Below are positions 1 to 7,305 of a stretch of DNA of 12,362 bases, piece after piece. Source of the DNA: Burkholderiales bacterium. Lineage in GTDB: Bacteria; Pseudomonadota; Gammaproteobacteria; Burkholderiales; Usitatibacteraceae. Position 1 is the first letter of the stretch. Each line of letters opens with the position of its first letter. The stretch covers positions 1-12,362 of the forward strand of contig JADGRS010000048.1 of the NCBI GenBank assembly GCA_017880705.1. Reading direction: 5' to 3'. The notes under the pieces were generated by a model. The model ran no database searches. It was not told where the DNA came from and saw only the letters and a list, made by a program, of their open reading frames with translations. A program made the translations under genes and the position numbers.

Positions 1-1386
1 CTCGGGGTGCACGCTCTTCAGCGACGCCGCGATCTGCTGGTAGCCCACCGGGAGCTCCTTGGTGAGATACGCGAGGAAGATGATGGAGAGCGTTCCGTAT
101 AGAAGAAGCGGCGGGTGTGTGTAGCTCAGGAAGAGCCCGACCGCGAGCACGATGCCGGGAATCGCCACGGGAGCGGTGGCGAGGAACGCGAGGTAGCGGT
201 GGCCCCACACGAGCTTGCGAATGCTCAGGTACCCGACGGTCGTCGCGAGGAGCGTGCCCGCGGTCGCCGCGGATATGCCGAGGATGAACGTGTTGAGGAG
301 CGCGTCCTTGGTCTGGCTGAACTCGAAGAACACGAAGCGCCAGTGCTCGAGCGTGAAGTTGCCTTCCACGGGGCCCGACCAGTTCTTCACGAACGCGGTG
401 CGCACCAGCACGCCGTAGGGAAGGATGATCGAGCAGCCGAGCACGAAGACGAAGAGCGCGAGCGCGGGCACGGTCCAGGGGCCCAGCTTGATGAGGCGCT
501 GGCCGGTGCTCTTGCCGCCGATCACCGAGTAGCCGCGCCGGCCCATGATGGCCGCCTGGGCGCGCAGCAGGACGACGGTGACGACGAGGAGCGGCAGCGA
601 GGCCGCGGCGGCGAGGCCCAGCTGCGGCGGAAACTGGAAAAGGCTCCAGATCTTGGTGGTCATCGTGTCGATTCCCGCGGGGAGCGCGAGGATCGCGGGC
701 ACGCCGAAGAGCGTCATCGACTGGAGGAACGCCACGAGGAAGCCCGCGAGGAGCGCCGGGAGCACGAGGGGGAGCGTCACGTGCAGGGCCGTGCGCCACG
801 CGGGCGCGCCGAGGATCGAGGAGGCCTCCTCGAGGTCGCTCGGGATCACGTCGAGGCTGTTGGCGACGAAGGTGAAGACGTAGGGGAAGGTATAGAGCGC
901 CATCACGAAGACCATTCCCCACGCGCTGAAGATGTTGATGAGCGGTTGCGCCTCGAAGGGCTTCAAGCCGAAGAGCGCGTAGTACCACTGGTTCACGAGC
1001 CCCGCGTTGGGCCCGCCGAGGAGCACCCACGCGAAGCCGCCGAGGAAGGGCGGGGTCACGAACGAGGCGAGGATCAGCGTGCGGAAGGTGCGCTTGAACG
1101 GCAGGCGCGTGCGCGCCACGAGCCATCCCATGGGCGCCGCCGCGAGCACGCACAGCACGCCCACCGCGGCCGAGGTCCATAGCGTCGTGACGAGCGGCTT
1201 CACGAAGCTCTCGTCGTCGAGGAAGTGCCGGTAGTGGGCGAGCGTGAAATGCTTCGCGTCGTCGGTGAGGCTCGTGACCGTCAGCCAGAAAAGCGGCAGC
1301 AGCACGAGCCCCGCCAGCAGCACCACCATCGCGATGGAGAAGGGAGCGGTCCAGTCGATGGACCGCTTCTCGACGGCGGCGCTCAA
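1..1386 (-). CDS. ABC transporter permease, FbpB/COG1178 type, partial (C-terminus outside window)
   Basis: This is the inner-membrane channel subunit of a binding-protein-dependent importer. The window holds 462 codons; relatives are usually about 550-590 residues, so roughly the last 100 are missing. The frame is rich in hydrophobic segments (first about residues 17-37) and has two tandem BPD_transp_1 halves. The first cytoplasmic EAA loop is visible at about residues 186-206 (EEASSILGAPAWRTALHV), where it would contact the ATPase. The window ends just as the second EAA loop begins (AASLKSVHPE). The chosen start is a TTG whose last two bases lie in the TGA stop of the binding-protein gene (TTGA, 4-nt overlap), which suggests translational coupling. 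An ATG at codon 20 is possible, but it would fall inside the first membrane helix. The substrate cannot be read from the sequence; iron, phosphonates, thiamine and sugar phosphates are all carried by this family. Confidence 0.93.
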   Translation of the reverse strand, partial: MSAAVEKRSIDWTAPFSIAMVVLLAGLVLLPLFWLTVTSLTDDAKHFTLAHYRHFLDDESFVKPLVTTLWTSAAVGVLCVLAAAPMGWLVARTRLPFKRTFRTLILASFVTPPFLGGFAWVLLGGPNAGLVNQWYYALFGLKPFEAQPLINIFSAWGMVFVMALYTFPYVFTFVANSLDVIPSDLEEASSILGAPAWRTALHVTLPLVLPALLAGFLVAFLQSMTLFGVPAILALPAGIDTMTTKIWSLFQFPPQLGLAAAASLPLLVVTVVLLRAQAAIMGRRGYSVIGGKSTGQRLIKLGPWTVPALALFVFVLGCSIILPYGVLVRTAFVKNWSGPVEGNFTLEHWRFVFFEFSQTKDALLNTFILGISAATAGTLLATTVGYLSIRKLVWGHRYLAFLATAPVAIPGIVLAVGLFLSYTHPPLLLYGTLSIIFLAYLTKELPVGYQQIAASLKSVHPE

Positions 1387-2411
1387 TTGCCGAAGATCGC
1401 CGTATACCGCTTCTTGATGTCCGCCACCTGCGGCAGCATGCCCCCCGGGTCGTCGGGGAGCATCTTGATCTTCGCGAGCGGCACGCGGTCCGCGGGCTCC
1501 TTCACGTCGGGGTGCACGGAGCGCGCTCCGCCCTCGTCGATGATGAGCTGCTGGATCTTCGCGGTGTAGAGGAAGTTCTGGAAGACGCGCGCGGCGTTCG
1601 GGTGCGGCGCGTCGGCGAAGATCGCGGTGGGCGAGGCGACGAAGGGCGTGCCTTCCTTCGCGTACACGATCTTCACCGGGCTCTTCTTGTCGATCTCGAT
1701 GAACATGTTGTATTCGTTCCCGTCCACCATCACCGCGCGCTCCCCGCTCGCGATGCTCTTGGGCGTCGCGGTCGTCGACTGCAGCTGCTGCACGCCCTGC
1801 TTGGCGAGCTTCTCGAAATAGTCCCAGCCGAGCGCCTTGGTGAGCGCGTAGGTGCCGGTGAGCGCCGTGCCGCTGTACCCCGGGTGCGCCTTGGTGAGCT
1901 TGCCCTTCCATTTCGGGTCGAGGAGATCCAGGTAGCCCTTGGGCGCGTCCTTCTCCGGCACGAGCTGCGTGTTGTAGGCCATCACCGAGAGCGTCGCGCG
2001 CCACGTCGCGAAGTAGCCCTCGGGATCCTTGTATTGCGCGGCGAAGCGCTTCACGTCCGGTGGCGTGTGGGGCGCGAGCCACTTCTGCTGCTTCCAGAAG
2101 ATGAAGTGCGACGCGTCGGACGAGTTCACCACGTCCACGTTCTTGATGTTCGACTGGTACTCCTGGTTGATGCGCTGGAAGACGCGCTCGGAGCCGCTCC
2201 TCTCGACTTCGACCGGGATCTTCGGATAGGCCTCGCGGAAGGCCTTGGCGACGCCCTCGGCGACCTTCACGTCGACCGACGAGTACCACACGACCTTGCC
2301 CTCCTTCTCGGCGGCGGCGACCATCGCCGGGGTCGTCTCCTGAGCGACGGCGGGCCATGCGAGCGCGCTCGCCACGAGAATGCCCCATGCGGCCGATCTC
2401 ATCTTCTTCAT
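1383..2411 (-). CDS. Periplasmic substrate-binding protein of COG1840 (FbpA/AfuA-like) ABC importer
   Basis: This 342-residue protein captures the substrate in the periplasm for the permease and ATPase encoded beside it. It opens with a clear signal peptide (MKKMRSAAWGILVASALA, then WPAVA before QE; cleavage near residue 22). The mature start, with KEGKVVWYSSVDVKVAEG, is typical of the COG1840 extracellular solute-binding family. The core holds family-like segments such as DLLDPKWKGKL and SGERAVMVDGNEY, and near the C-terminus ADAPHPNAARVFQNFL. The paired C-terminal tyrosines that bind iron in classic FbpA proteins are not evident, so a non-iron ligand is plausible. An in-frame ATG nine codons upstream (2438) would add an acidic MDNESEERE extension ahead of the signal peptide. 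The strong GAGGAG six bases before 2411 favours the shorter form. The gap to the ATPase gene is 29 nt, and the stop overlaps the permease start. Confidence 0.94.
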   Translation of the reverse strand: MKKMRSAAWGILVASALAWPAVAQETTPAMVAAAEKEGKVVWYSSVDVKVAEGVAKAFREAYPKIPVEVERSGSERVFQRINQEYQSNIKNVDVVNSSDASHFIFWKQQKWLAPHTPPDVKRFAAQYKDPEGYFATWRATLSVMAYNTQLVPEKDAPKGYLDLLDPKWKGKLTKAHPGYSGTALTGTYALTKALGWDYFEKLAKQGVQQLQSTTATPKSIASGERAVMVDGNEYNMFIEIDKKSPVKIVYAKEGTPFVASPTAIFADAPHPNAARVFQNFLYTAKIQQLIIDEGGARSVHPDVKEPADRVPLAKIKMLPDDPGGMLPQVADIKKRYTAIFGN

Positions 2412-2417
2412 CTCTCT

Positions 2418-2423
2418 CTCCTC
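2418..2423 (-). promoter_or_regulatory. Shine-Dalgarno of the binding-protein gene
   Basis: GAGGAG on the minus strand lies six bases before ATG 2411, at the head of a purine-only run. It decides between this ATG and the in-frame ATG at 2438, and it is the best ribosome-binding site in the left-hand operon. Confidence 0.75.
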
Positions 2424-2440
2424 GCTTTCGTTGTCCATGC

Positions 2441-3499
2441 CTACCGTACCAGCCCCCGGCACTTGTCCGGGCGAAACTTCACGCGCACCTTCGCGCCGGC
2501 GGGCACCACGAGGGCCGCGGGGGCCGCGACCAGGATGTCCTGGCCGATGTCGACCACGTAGTCGCGATGGCTGCCGAGGAAGGAATGGCTGCGCACCACC
2601 CCGGGGATGGTGTTGCCGCCATCGGCTCGCCCATCGGTGAGAAGCTCGACGTCGTGGGTCTTCACGCATACGCCGGTCTCGCGGCCGGGACCGGCGAGCT
2701 CGCCTTGCTCGACCTCGATCGCGTGCCCGGCGACATCGACACGCCGCCCGGCGACGTGCAGCCCCTCGATCACGTTGCTGCCGCCGAGGAAGCGCGCCAC
2801 GAAGCGCGAGTTGGGCCGGTCGTACACCTCCTCGGGCGTTCCGATCTGCTCGATGCGCCCGGCGTTCATGACCACGATGCGGTCGGCCATGGTCATCGCT
2901 TCCACCTGGTCGTGCGTCACGTAGATGGACGTGGTGTGGAATTCATCGTGCAGGCGCCGGATCTCGAGGCGCATGTCGCCGCGCAGGTTGGCGTCGAGAT
3001 TCGACAACGGCTCGTCGAGGAGGAGGATATCCGGGTTCGGGGCGAGCGCGCGCGCGAGCGCGACCCGCTGCTGCTGCCCGCCGGACAGCTCCGACGGATA
3101 GCGCTCGGCCTGGGCGAAGAGCTTGGTCGCCTTGAGCATCGCGTCGGTTCGGGCGTCGCGCTGCGCCTGCGGGATCGACTTCATCTTCAGGCCGTACGCC
3201 ACGTTCTGGCGCACCGTCATGTGCGGCCACACCGCGTAGCTCTGGAAGATCATGCTCATGTTGCGCCGCTCGGGCGGAACGACCTCGCGCGCCGAGGAGA
3301 TCACCTTGCCCGCGGCGCGAATCTCGCCCGCGTCGGGCTCGATGAAGCCCGCGATCATCCTGAGCGTCGTCGTCTTGCCGCAGCCCGAGGGGCCGAGCAG
3401 GCAGATGAACTCGCCCTTCTCGACCGCGAGGCCGATGCCGTCGACGGAGTGGACCGTTCCGTAGTGCTTCGTCAGATTGTCGAGCTCGAGGTGGGCCAT
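2441..3499 (-). CDS. ABC transporter ATP-binding protein (FbpC/PotA-like, with C-terminal regulatory domain)
   Basis: This 352-residue subunit powers the importer encoded downstream. All nucleotide-binding motifs are intact: Walker A GPSGCGKTT (36-44), Q-loop Gln86, signature LSGGQ (138-142), Walker B ILLLDE (158-163), D-loop SNLD, and switch His196 in VTHDQ. The last 110 or so residues form the TOBE-like region common to ferric, spermidine and sugar importers. The start is chosen at ATG 3499 because MAHLELDNLTKHYG matches the usual beginning of the family. An upstream GTG at 3520 would add VYLTPIF (read as MYLTPIF), but those codons lie wholly within the palindromic repeat. No good Shine-Dalgarno precedes either start; the repeat occupies the position where one would sit. 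The gene follows the dehydratase gene by the length of that repeat and precedes the binding-protein gene by 29 nt. Confidence 0.95.
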   Translation of the reverse strand: MAHLELDNLTKHYGTVHSVDGIGLAVEKGEFICLLGPSGCGKTTTLRMIAGFIEPDAGEIRAAGKVISSAREVVPPERRNMSMIFQSYAVWPHMTVRQNVAYGLKMKSIPQAQRDARTDAMLKATKLFAQAERYPSELSGGQQQRVALARALAPNPDILLLDEPLSNLDANLRGDMRLEIRRLHDEFHTTSIYVTHDQVEAMTMADRIVVMNAGRIEQIGTPEEVYDRPNSRFVARFLGGSNVIEGLHVAGRRVDVAGHAIEVEQGELAGPGRETGVCVKTHDVELLTDGRADGGNTIPGVVRSHSFLGSHRDYVVDIGQDILVAAPAALVVPAGAKVRVKFRPDKCRGLVR

Positions 3500-3572
3500 A
3501 AAAATTGGTGTCAGGTACACATTTCCGAGGAGACTCCGTCAACGGAAATGTGTACCTGACACCAATTTTTAT
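3498..3572. repeat. Palindromic hairpin element 1 (REP/RAYT-like), dehydratase-ATPase junction
   Basis: Two 28-nt arms (3500-3527 and 3543-3570) are exact reverse complements around a 15-nt loop. Two more pairs at the base (3498-3499 with 3571-3572) extend the stem to 30 bp. The arm begins AAAAATTGGTGTCAGGTACAC and ends ATTTCCG. A second copy with the same arm design lies at 7305-7384. On the minus-strand transcript, the base of the stem pairs part of the UAA stop of the dehydratase gene with the first two bases of the AUG of the ATPase gene. The far side ends in five U residues, so the hairpin could also act as an intrinsic-terminator-like attenuator, although the stem base is AU-rich. The pattern resembles REP-type repeats mobilised by RAYT (TnpA_REP) transposases; that assignment is inferred, as no transposase is present here. 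Confidence 0.9.
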
Positions 3573-5263
3573 TTCCGGAGGAAATCAAAGTCCACTCCCT
3601 TGTCGGCCTGGGTCACGGTGTCGAGGAAGAGTTTGAGATAGCCGCGATGCGCGCGCGGCTCGCGCACCGGGTGCTCTTTCCTGCGCCGTTCCATCTCTGC
3701 GTCGGAAACGAGGAGCGAGATCTCGCGCGCGGGCACGTCGAGCCGGATGCGATCGCCCGTTTGCACCCACGCGAGCGGTCCGCCCACCGCCGCCTCGGGC
3801 GTCACGTGCAGCACGATCGTTCCCGCCGCGGTGCCGCTCATGCGCCCGTCGGAGATGCGCACCATGTCCTTCACGCCGGCGCGCGCGAGCTTCTTGGGAA
3901 TCGGCAAGTAGCCGGCCTCGGGCATTCCGGGCGCGCCCTTGGGCCCGATGCTCTTCAGCACGAGGATGTCGTCGGCCTTCACATCGAGGTCGTCCGCGTC
4001 GATGCGCTTGGCCATGTCCTCGGCATTCTCGAAGACCACCGCGCGGCCCTCGTGCTTCATGAGCTTCGCATCGGCCGCCGATTGCTTGATGAGCGCGCCG
4101 CCGGGGGCGAGATTGCCGCGCAGCACGGCGATGCCGCCCTGGGGATAGATGGGATTGGAGAAAGTCCTCACCACGTCCTGAGCGAACGGGCGGGTCGCGT
4201 CTATCTCTTCACCCAGCGTGCGGCCGGTGACGGTGAGGGCATCGAGGTGCAGCAGCGGCTTCAACTCGCGAAGCAGCGTCGGCAGCCCGCCCGCCCGGTG
4301 CAGGTCCTCCATGTAGTGCTTGCCCGAGGGCTTGAGATCGAGGAGCACCGGTGTCTCGCGGCCCATGGCATCGAGGCGCGCGAGGTCGAGGGCGATGCCC
4401 AGGCGTCCGGCGATCGCCGTCGTGTGGATCACGCCGTTGGTGGATCCGCCGATCGCGAGCAGCACGCGCAGCGCGTTCTCGAACGCGTGAGCCGTGAGGA
4501 TCCGGTCGGGCGTGAGCCTCGACTTGGCGATCGCCACCGCGGTCGCGCCCGATCTTTCGGCGATGCGAATGCGATCCGCCGTGACCGCCGGCGCCGAGGC
4601 GCTCCCGGGCAATGCGATTCCGAGGGCTTCAGCGATGCACGCCATGGTGCTCGCCGTCCCCATCACCGAGCAGGTGCCGACGCTCGCGACGAGCTGGTCG
4701 TTCACGCGCGCGATCTCGTCGGCGTCGATTTCCTCGGCGCGGTAGCGTCCCCAGTAGCGGCGGCAATCGGTGCAGGCGCCGACGCGCTCGAAGTCGTGGG
4801 AGCCGGTGAGCATCGAGCCCGTGACGAGCTGCACGCACGGCACGTTTGCCGAGGCGGCACCCATCAGCTGCGCGGGGACCGTCTTGTCGCAGCCGCCGAT
4901 GAGGACCACGGCGTCCATCGGCTGCGCGCGGATCATCTCCTCGGTGTCGATCGACATGAGGTTGCGCAGGTACATCGAGGTCGGATGGGCGAAGCTCTCG
5001 TGGATCGAGATCGTCGGGAAGTCCATGGGCAAGCCGCCGGCGAGCATCACGCCGCGCTTCACCGCCTCGATCAGCTGCGGCATGTTCCCGTGGCAGGGGT
5101 TGTACGAGCTGCCGGTATTGGCGATGCCGACCACGGGGCGCGCGAGCGCGTCGTCGGTGTAGCCCGCGCCCTTGATGAACGCTTTCCTCAGGAAGAGCGA
5201 GAAGCCGCGATCGCCATAGCTCGTGAGGCCCTTCTCGAGGCCCTTGTCTTTCTTGTCGTCCAT
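3569..5263 (-). CDS. IlvD/Edd-family dehydratase, probably acting on a sugar acid
   Basis: This 564-residue cytoplasmic Fe-S enzyme removes water from a 2,3-dihydroxy acid to give a 2-keto-3-deoxy acid. Three cysteines placed like the [2Fe-2S] ligands of L-arabinonate dehydratase (59, 127, 200) are seen at Cys57 (NPCHG), Cys125 (GGCDK) and Cys198 (GTCSVMG). Lys127 matches the carbamylated Mg-ligand lysine, and Ser476 in SDGRMSGT is the likely catalytic base. This supports the sugar-acid branch over branched-chain amino acid IlvD, though only within the family. The start at ATG 5263 (MDDKKDK) is chosen over an upstream TTG at 5281; neither has a good Shine-Dalgarno. The TAA stop lies inside hairpin element 1. 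The gene heads the transporter operon and diverges from the dehydrogenase operon, so its substrate may be what the transporter imports. Confidence 0.92.
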   Translation of the reverse strand: MDDKKDKGLEKGLTSYGDRGFSLFLRKAFIKGAGYTDDALARPVVGIANTGSSYNPCHGNMPQLIEAVKRGVMLAGGLPMDFPTISIHESFAHPTSMYLRNLMSIDTEEMIRAQPMDAVVLIGGCDKTVPAQLMGAASANVPCVQLVTGSMLTGSHDFERVGACTDCRRYWGRYRAEEIDADEIARVNDQLVASVGTCSVMGTASTMACIAEALGIALPGSASAPAVTADRIRIAERSGATAVAIAKSRLTPDRILTAHAFENALRVLLAIGGSTNGVIHTTAIAGRLGIALDLARLDAMGRETPVLLDLKPSGKHYMEDLHRAGGLPTLLRELKPLLHLDALTVTGRTLGEEIDATRPFAQDVVRTFSNPIYPQGGIAVLRGNLAPGGALIKQSAADAKLMKHEGRAVVFENAEDMAKRIDADDLDVKADDILVLKSIGPKGAPGMPEAGYLPIPKKLARAGVKDMVRISDGRMSGTAAGTIVLHVTPEAAVGGPLAWVQTGDRIRLDVPAREISLLVSDAEMERRRKEHPVREPRAHRGYLKLFLDTVTQADKGVDFDFLRK

Positions 5264-5321
5264 GATCGAATCATCATACAAGGAGCCGGCCCCGGGATTC
5301 AGGAACGGCCATGGCGGCTCG

Positions 5322-5329
5322 CTTATACT
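5322..5329. promoter_or_regulatory. Candidate bidirectional -10 region between divergent operons
   Basis: CTTATACT gives a near-consensus -10 on each strand: TATACT (5324-5329) toward the dehydrogenase operon and TATAAG (5327-5322) toward the dehydratase operon. Each matches TATAAT at five of six positions. No convincing -35 hexamer lies 16-18 bp away in either direction. The plus-strand leader would be about 25 nt and the minus-strand leader about 50 nt. Another minus-strand candidate, TATGAT at 5278-5273, would make the dehydratase mRNA almost leaderless. Confidence 0.4.
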
Positions 5330-5360
5330 TTGTCCTCTTGAGCACTATCGGAAAGATGAC

Positions 5361-6419
5361 ATGGTCGCGAAGACCCAGAAGGCCACCCCGCGGAAGCCGG
5401 TCACCATTCCCGTCACCCTCATCCCGGGCGACGGCATCGGGCCCGAGGTCGCCGAGGCCACGGTCACGGTGCTCGAGGCGGTGGGCGCTCCCTTCGCATA
5501 CGAATGGCACACCGCGGGCGTGGCCGGCCTCAAGAAGGAGGGCGATCCCCTGCCCAAGGCGACGATCGAGAGCATCCGCAAGACGCGCCTCGCCCTCAAG
5601 GGGCCGCTCGCCACGCCGGTCGGCGGCGGATTCCGTTCCTCGAACGTGCGCCTGCGCGAGGAGTTCCAGCTCTTCGCCAACCTGCGTCCCGCGCGCACGC
5701 TGATTCCGGGCGGCCGCTACGAGAAGATCGACCTGGTCCTCATCCGCGAGAACCTCGAGGGCCTGTACGTCGGCTTCGAGCATTACATTCCCATCGGCGA
5801 CGATCCGCGTGCCGTGGCGCTCGCCTCGGGAGTGAACACGCGCGCGGGCGGGCGACGCATCAACGAGTTCGCGTTCGACTACGCGCTGAAGAACAATCGC
5901 AAGAAGGTGACGCTGGTGCACAAGGCCAACGTGCTGAAGGCGCTCACGGGGCTCTTTCTCGAGACCGGGCGCGAGGTTGCGAAGCGCTACGAGAGCAAAG
6001 GCATCTCGTGCGACGACCGGATCATCGACGCCTGCGCGATGCAGCTCGTGATGAACCCGTGGCAGTTCGACGTGCTGGTCACCACCAATCTCTTCGGCGA
6101 CATCCTCTCGGACCTGAACGCGGGCCTCGTGGGCGGCCTGGGGATGGCGCCCGCCGGCAACATCGGCGCCGACGCCGCGATCTTCGAGGCGGTTCACGGG
6201 TCGGCGCCCGACATCGCCGGCAAGGGCGTGGCCAACCCGCTCGCGCTGATGCTCTCCGCGGCGATGATGCTCGACCACGTCGGCCACATGGACAAGGCGC
6301 GCCGCGTGCGCGACGCGATCGACGCGGTGCTGCTGAAGGACAAGGTGCGCACCGGCGACCTGGGCGGCAAGGCCACAACCAAGCAGTTCACGAGGGCGGT
6401 CGTCAGCCGCCTCGGCTGA
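5361..6419 (+). CDS. NAD-dependent isocitrate dehydrogenase-like beta-decarboxylating dehydrogenase
   Basis: This 352-residue enzyme oxidises and decarboxylates a 2-hydroxy-3-carboxy acid, most likely isocitrate to 2-oxoglutarate. Residues align without gaps to the E. coli isocitrate dehydrogenase signature: Ser93, Asn95, Arg99 and Arg109 (S113, N115, R119, R129), Arg129 and Tyr136 (R153, Y160), Lys188 (K230), and the metal ligands Asp223, Asp247 and Asp251 (D283, D307, D311). Asp284-Ile285 in HGSAPDIAG replaces the Lys-Tyr pair that selects NADP, so NAD is predicted. The substrate serine argues against isopropylmalate dehydrogenase. ATG 5361 is preceded by a weak GGAAAG; the frame stays open upstream to 5223, but that part would overlap the divergent dehydratase gene. 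First gene of the plus-strand operon, 4 nt before the lyase gene. It may be a pathway-specific paralogue rather than the housekeeping enzyme. Confidence 0.92.
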   Translation: MVAKTQKATPRKPVTIPVTLIPGDGIGPEVAEATVTVLEAVGAPFAYEWHTAGVAGLKKEGDPLPKATIESIRKTRLALKGPLATPVGGGFRSSNVRLREEFQLFANLRPARTLIPGGRYEKIDLVLIRENLEGLYVGFEHYIPIGDDPRAVALASGVNTRAGGRRINEFAFDYALKNNRKKVTLVHKANVLKALTGLFLETGREVAKRYESKGISCDDRIIDACAMQLVMNPWQFDVLVTTNLFGDILSDLNAGLVGGLGMAPAGNIGADAAIFEAVHGSAPDIAGKGVANPLALMLSAAMMLDHVGHMDKARRVRDAIDAVLLKDKVRTGDLGGKATTKQFTRAVVSRLG

Positions 6420-6423
6420 GCCC

Positions 6424-7305
6424 ATGCGCTCGAAGCTCTTTGTGCCCGGCTCGCGGCCGGAGCTCTTCGCGAAGGCGATGGCGGGCGAGGCCGACGGATT
6501 GTCCTTCGATCTCGAGGACGCCGTCGACGAATCGATGAAGGACGAGGCGCGGCGCGAGCTCGCGAAATTTCTTCGCACGCTGGCCCCGGGCCACGGCAAG
6601 GTGATCATCGTGCGCGTCAATGGATTGGCGACGCCGCATTTCGCCGCCGACATCGAAGCCGTCGCCGGCGCTGGCGTCGATCTCGTGAACCTGCCCATGA
6701 TCGAATCGCCCGATGACGTTCGCGAGTGCGCGGAGGCGATCGAAAGGGCCGAGCGAGAGGCGGGCGTCGGACCCATCGGCATCCTCGCCAACATCGAGAC
6801 GCCCAGGGCGTTTCGCCTCGCCGCCGAGATCGCCTCGGCGAGCCCGCGCGTGAAGGGGCTGCAGGCCGGATGGGGAGATCTCATCGAGCCCCTCGACATC
6901 GATCGCTACAATGCGCCGATGATCGAGTCGCTCCTCCTGCACATCCGCATCGCCGCGGGAGAGGGCGGCGTGTGGGCCTACGACGGCGCTTACGCCAACT
7001 TCAAGGATCCCGAGGGCTACAAGCGCGAGGCGGAAGCCGCGCGGCGCCTGGGATACCTCGGCAAGAGCTGCATCCATCCGAGCCAGGTGGCGCTCGCCAA
7101 TGCCGCGTTCCGCCCGAGCGACGCGGAGATCGCGCATTCGCTGCGGGTGGTCGAGGCGGCTCGCGAAGCCGCCGCGAAGGGCATCGGCGCCTTCACCGTG
7201 AACGGCAGGATGGTCGACGCGCCCTTCGTGCGCCGCGCCGAGGCGGTGCTCGCGCTCGCCGAGAAATTGCGGCTGATCGCTCCCGACGAGCGGACGGTTC
7301 AATGA
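6424..7305 (+). CDS. HpcH/HpaI-family CoA-ester lyase (CitE/malyl-CoA lyase-like)
   Basis: This 293-residue TIM-barrel lyase should carry out Mg-dependent retro-Claisen cleavage of a beta-hydroxyacyl-CoA, such as malyl-CoA or citramalyl-CoA, to acetyl-CoA plus a 2-oxo acid. The N-terminus MRSKLFVPGSRPE and FDLEDAV (28-34) are typical of the CitE-like branch. Arg64 in RVNG, Glu125 in ANIETP and Asp152 in GWGDL correspond to the substrate-binding arginine and the Mg ligands. CGKSCIHPSQV-type C-terminal sequence is present as GKSCIHPSQVALAN. The gene starts 4 nt after the dehydrogenase stop, and its TGA overlaps the ATG of the Bug receptor gene (ATGA). The third downstream partner is a class III CoA-transferase that could supply the thioester. 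Length and neighbours argue against a citrate lyase subunit, as no CitD or CitF is present. The exact substrate is not determinable. Confidence 0.9.
   Translation: MRSKLFVPGSRPELFAKAMAGEADGLSFDLEDAVDESMKDEARRELAKFLRTLAPGHGKVIIVRVNGLATPHFAADIEAVAGAGVDLVNLPMIESPDDVRECAEAIERAEREAGVGPIGILANIETPRAFRLAAEIASASPRVKGLQAGWGDLIEPLDIDRYNAPMIESLLLHIRIAAGEGGVWAYDGAYANFKDPEGYKREAEAARRLGYLGKSCIHPSQVALANAAFRPSDAEIAHSLRVVEAAREAAAKGIGAFTVNGRMVDAPFVRRAEAVLALAEKLRLIAPDERTVQ

Noticed and set aside
115..1182. Long plus-strand frame (355 codons) opposite the permease gene
   Set aside because: Its composition is a run of R, E, H, A and G typical of the antisense of a GC-rich gene, with no domain signal, while the minus strand encodes a clear membrane permease.
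3498..3572. Element 1 as a simple intrinsic terminator
   Set aside because: A stem of this length with a conserved counterpart inside a coding region is better explained as a repeat element. Terminator activity is possible but not its main identity, and the downstream genes appear to need read-through.
3647..5341. Long plus-strand frame (564 codons) opposite the dehydratase gene
   Set aside because: It is a GC-driven antisense shadow. The minus strand carries a full set of catalytic and Fe-S residues.
5223..5360. 46-codon N-terminal extension of the isocitrate-dehydrogenase-like gene
   Set aside because: The extension would overlap the divergent dehydratase start and the likely promoter, and has no family similarity; ATG 5361 gives the normal N-terminus.
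5274..6899. Minus-strand frame of 541 codons across the dehydrogenase and lyase genes
   Set aside because: Low-complexity arginine/alanine-rich translation covering two convincing plus-strand genes and their junction.
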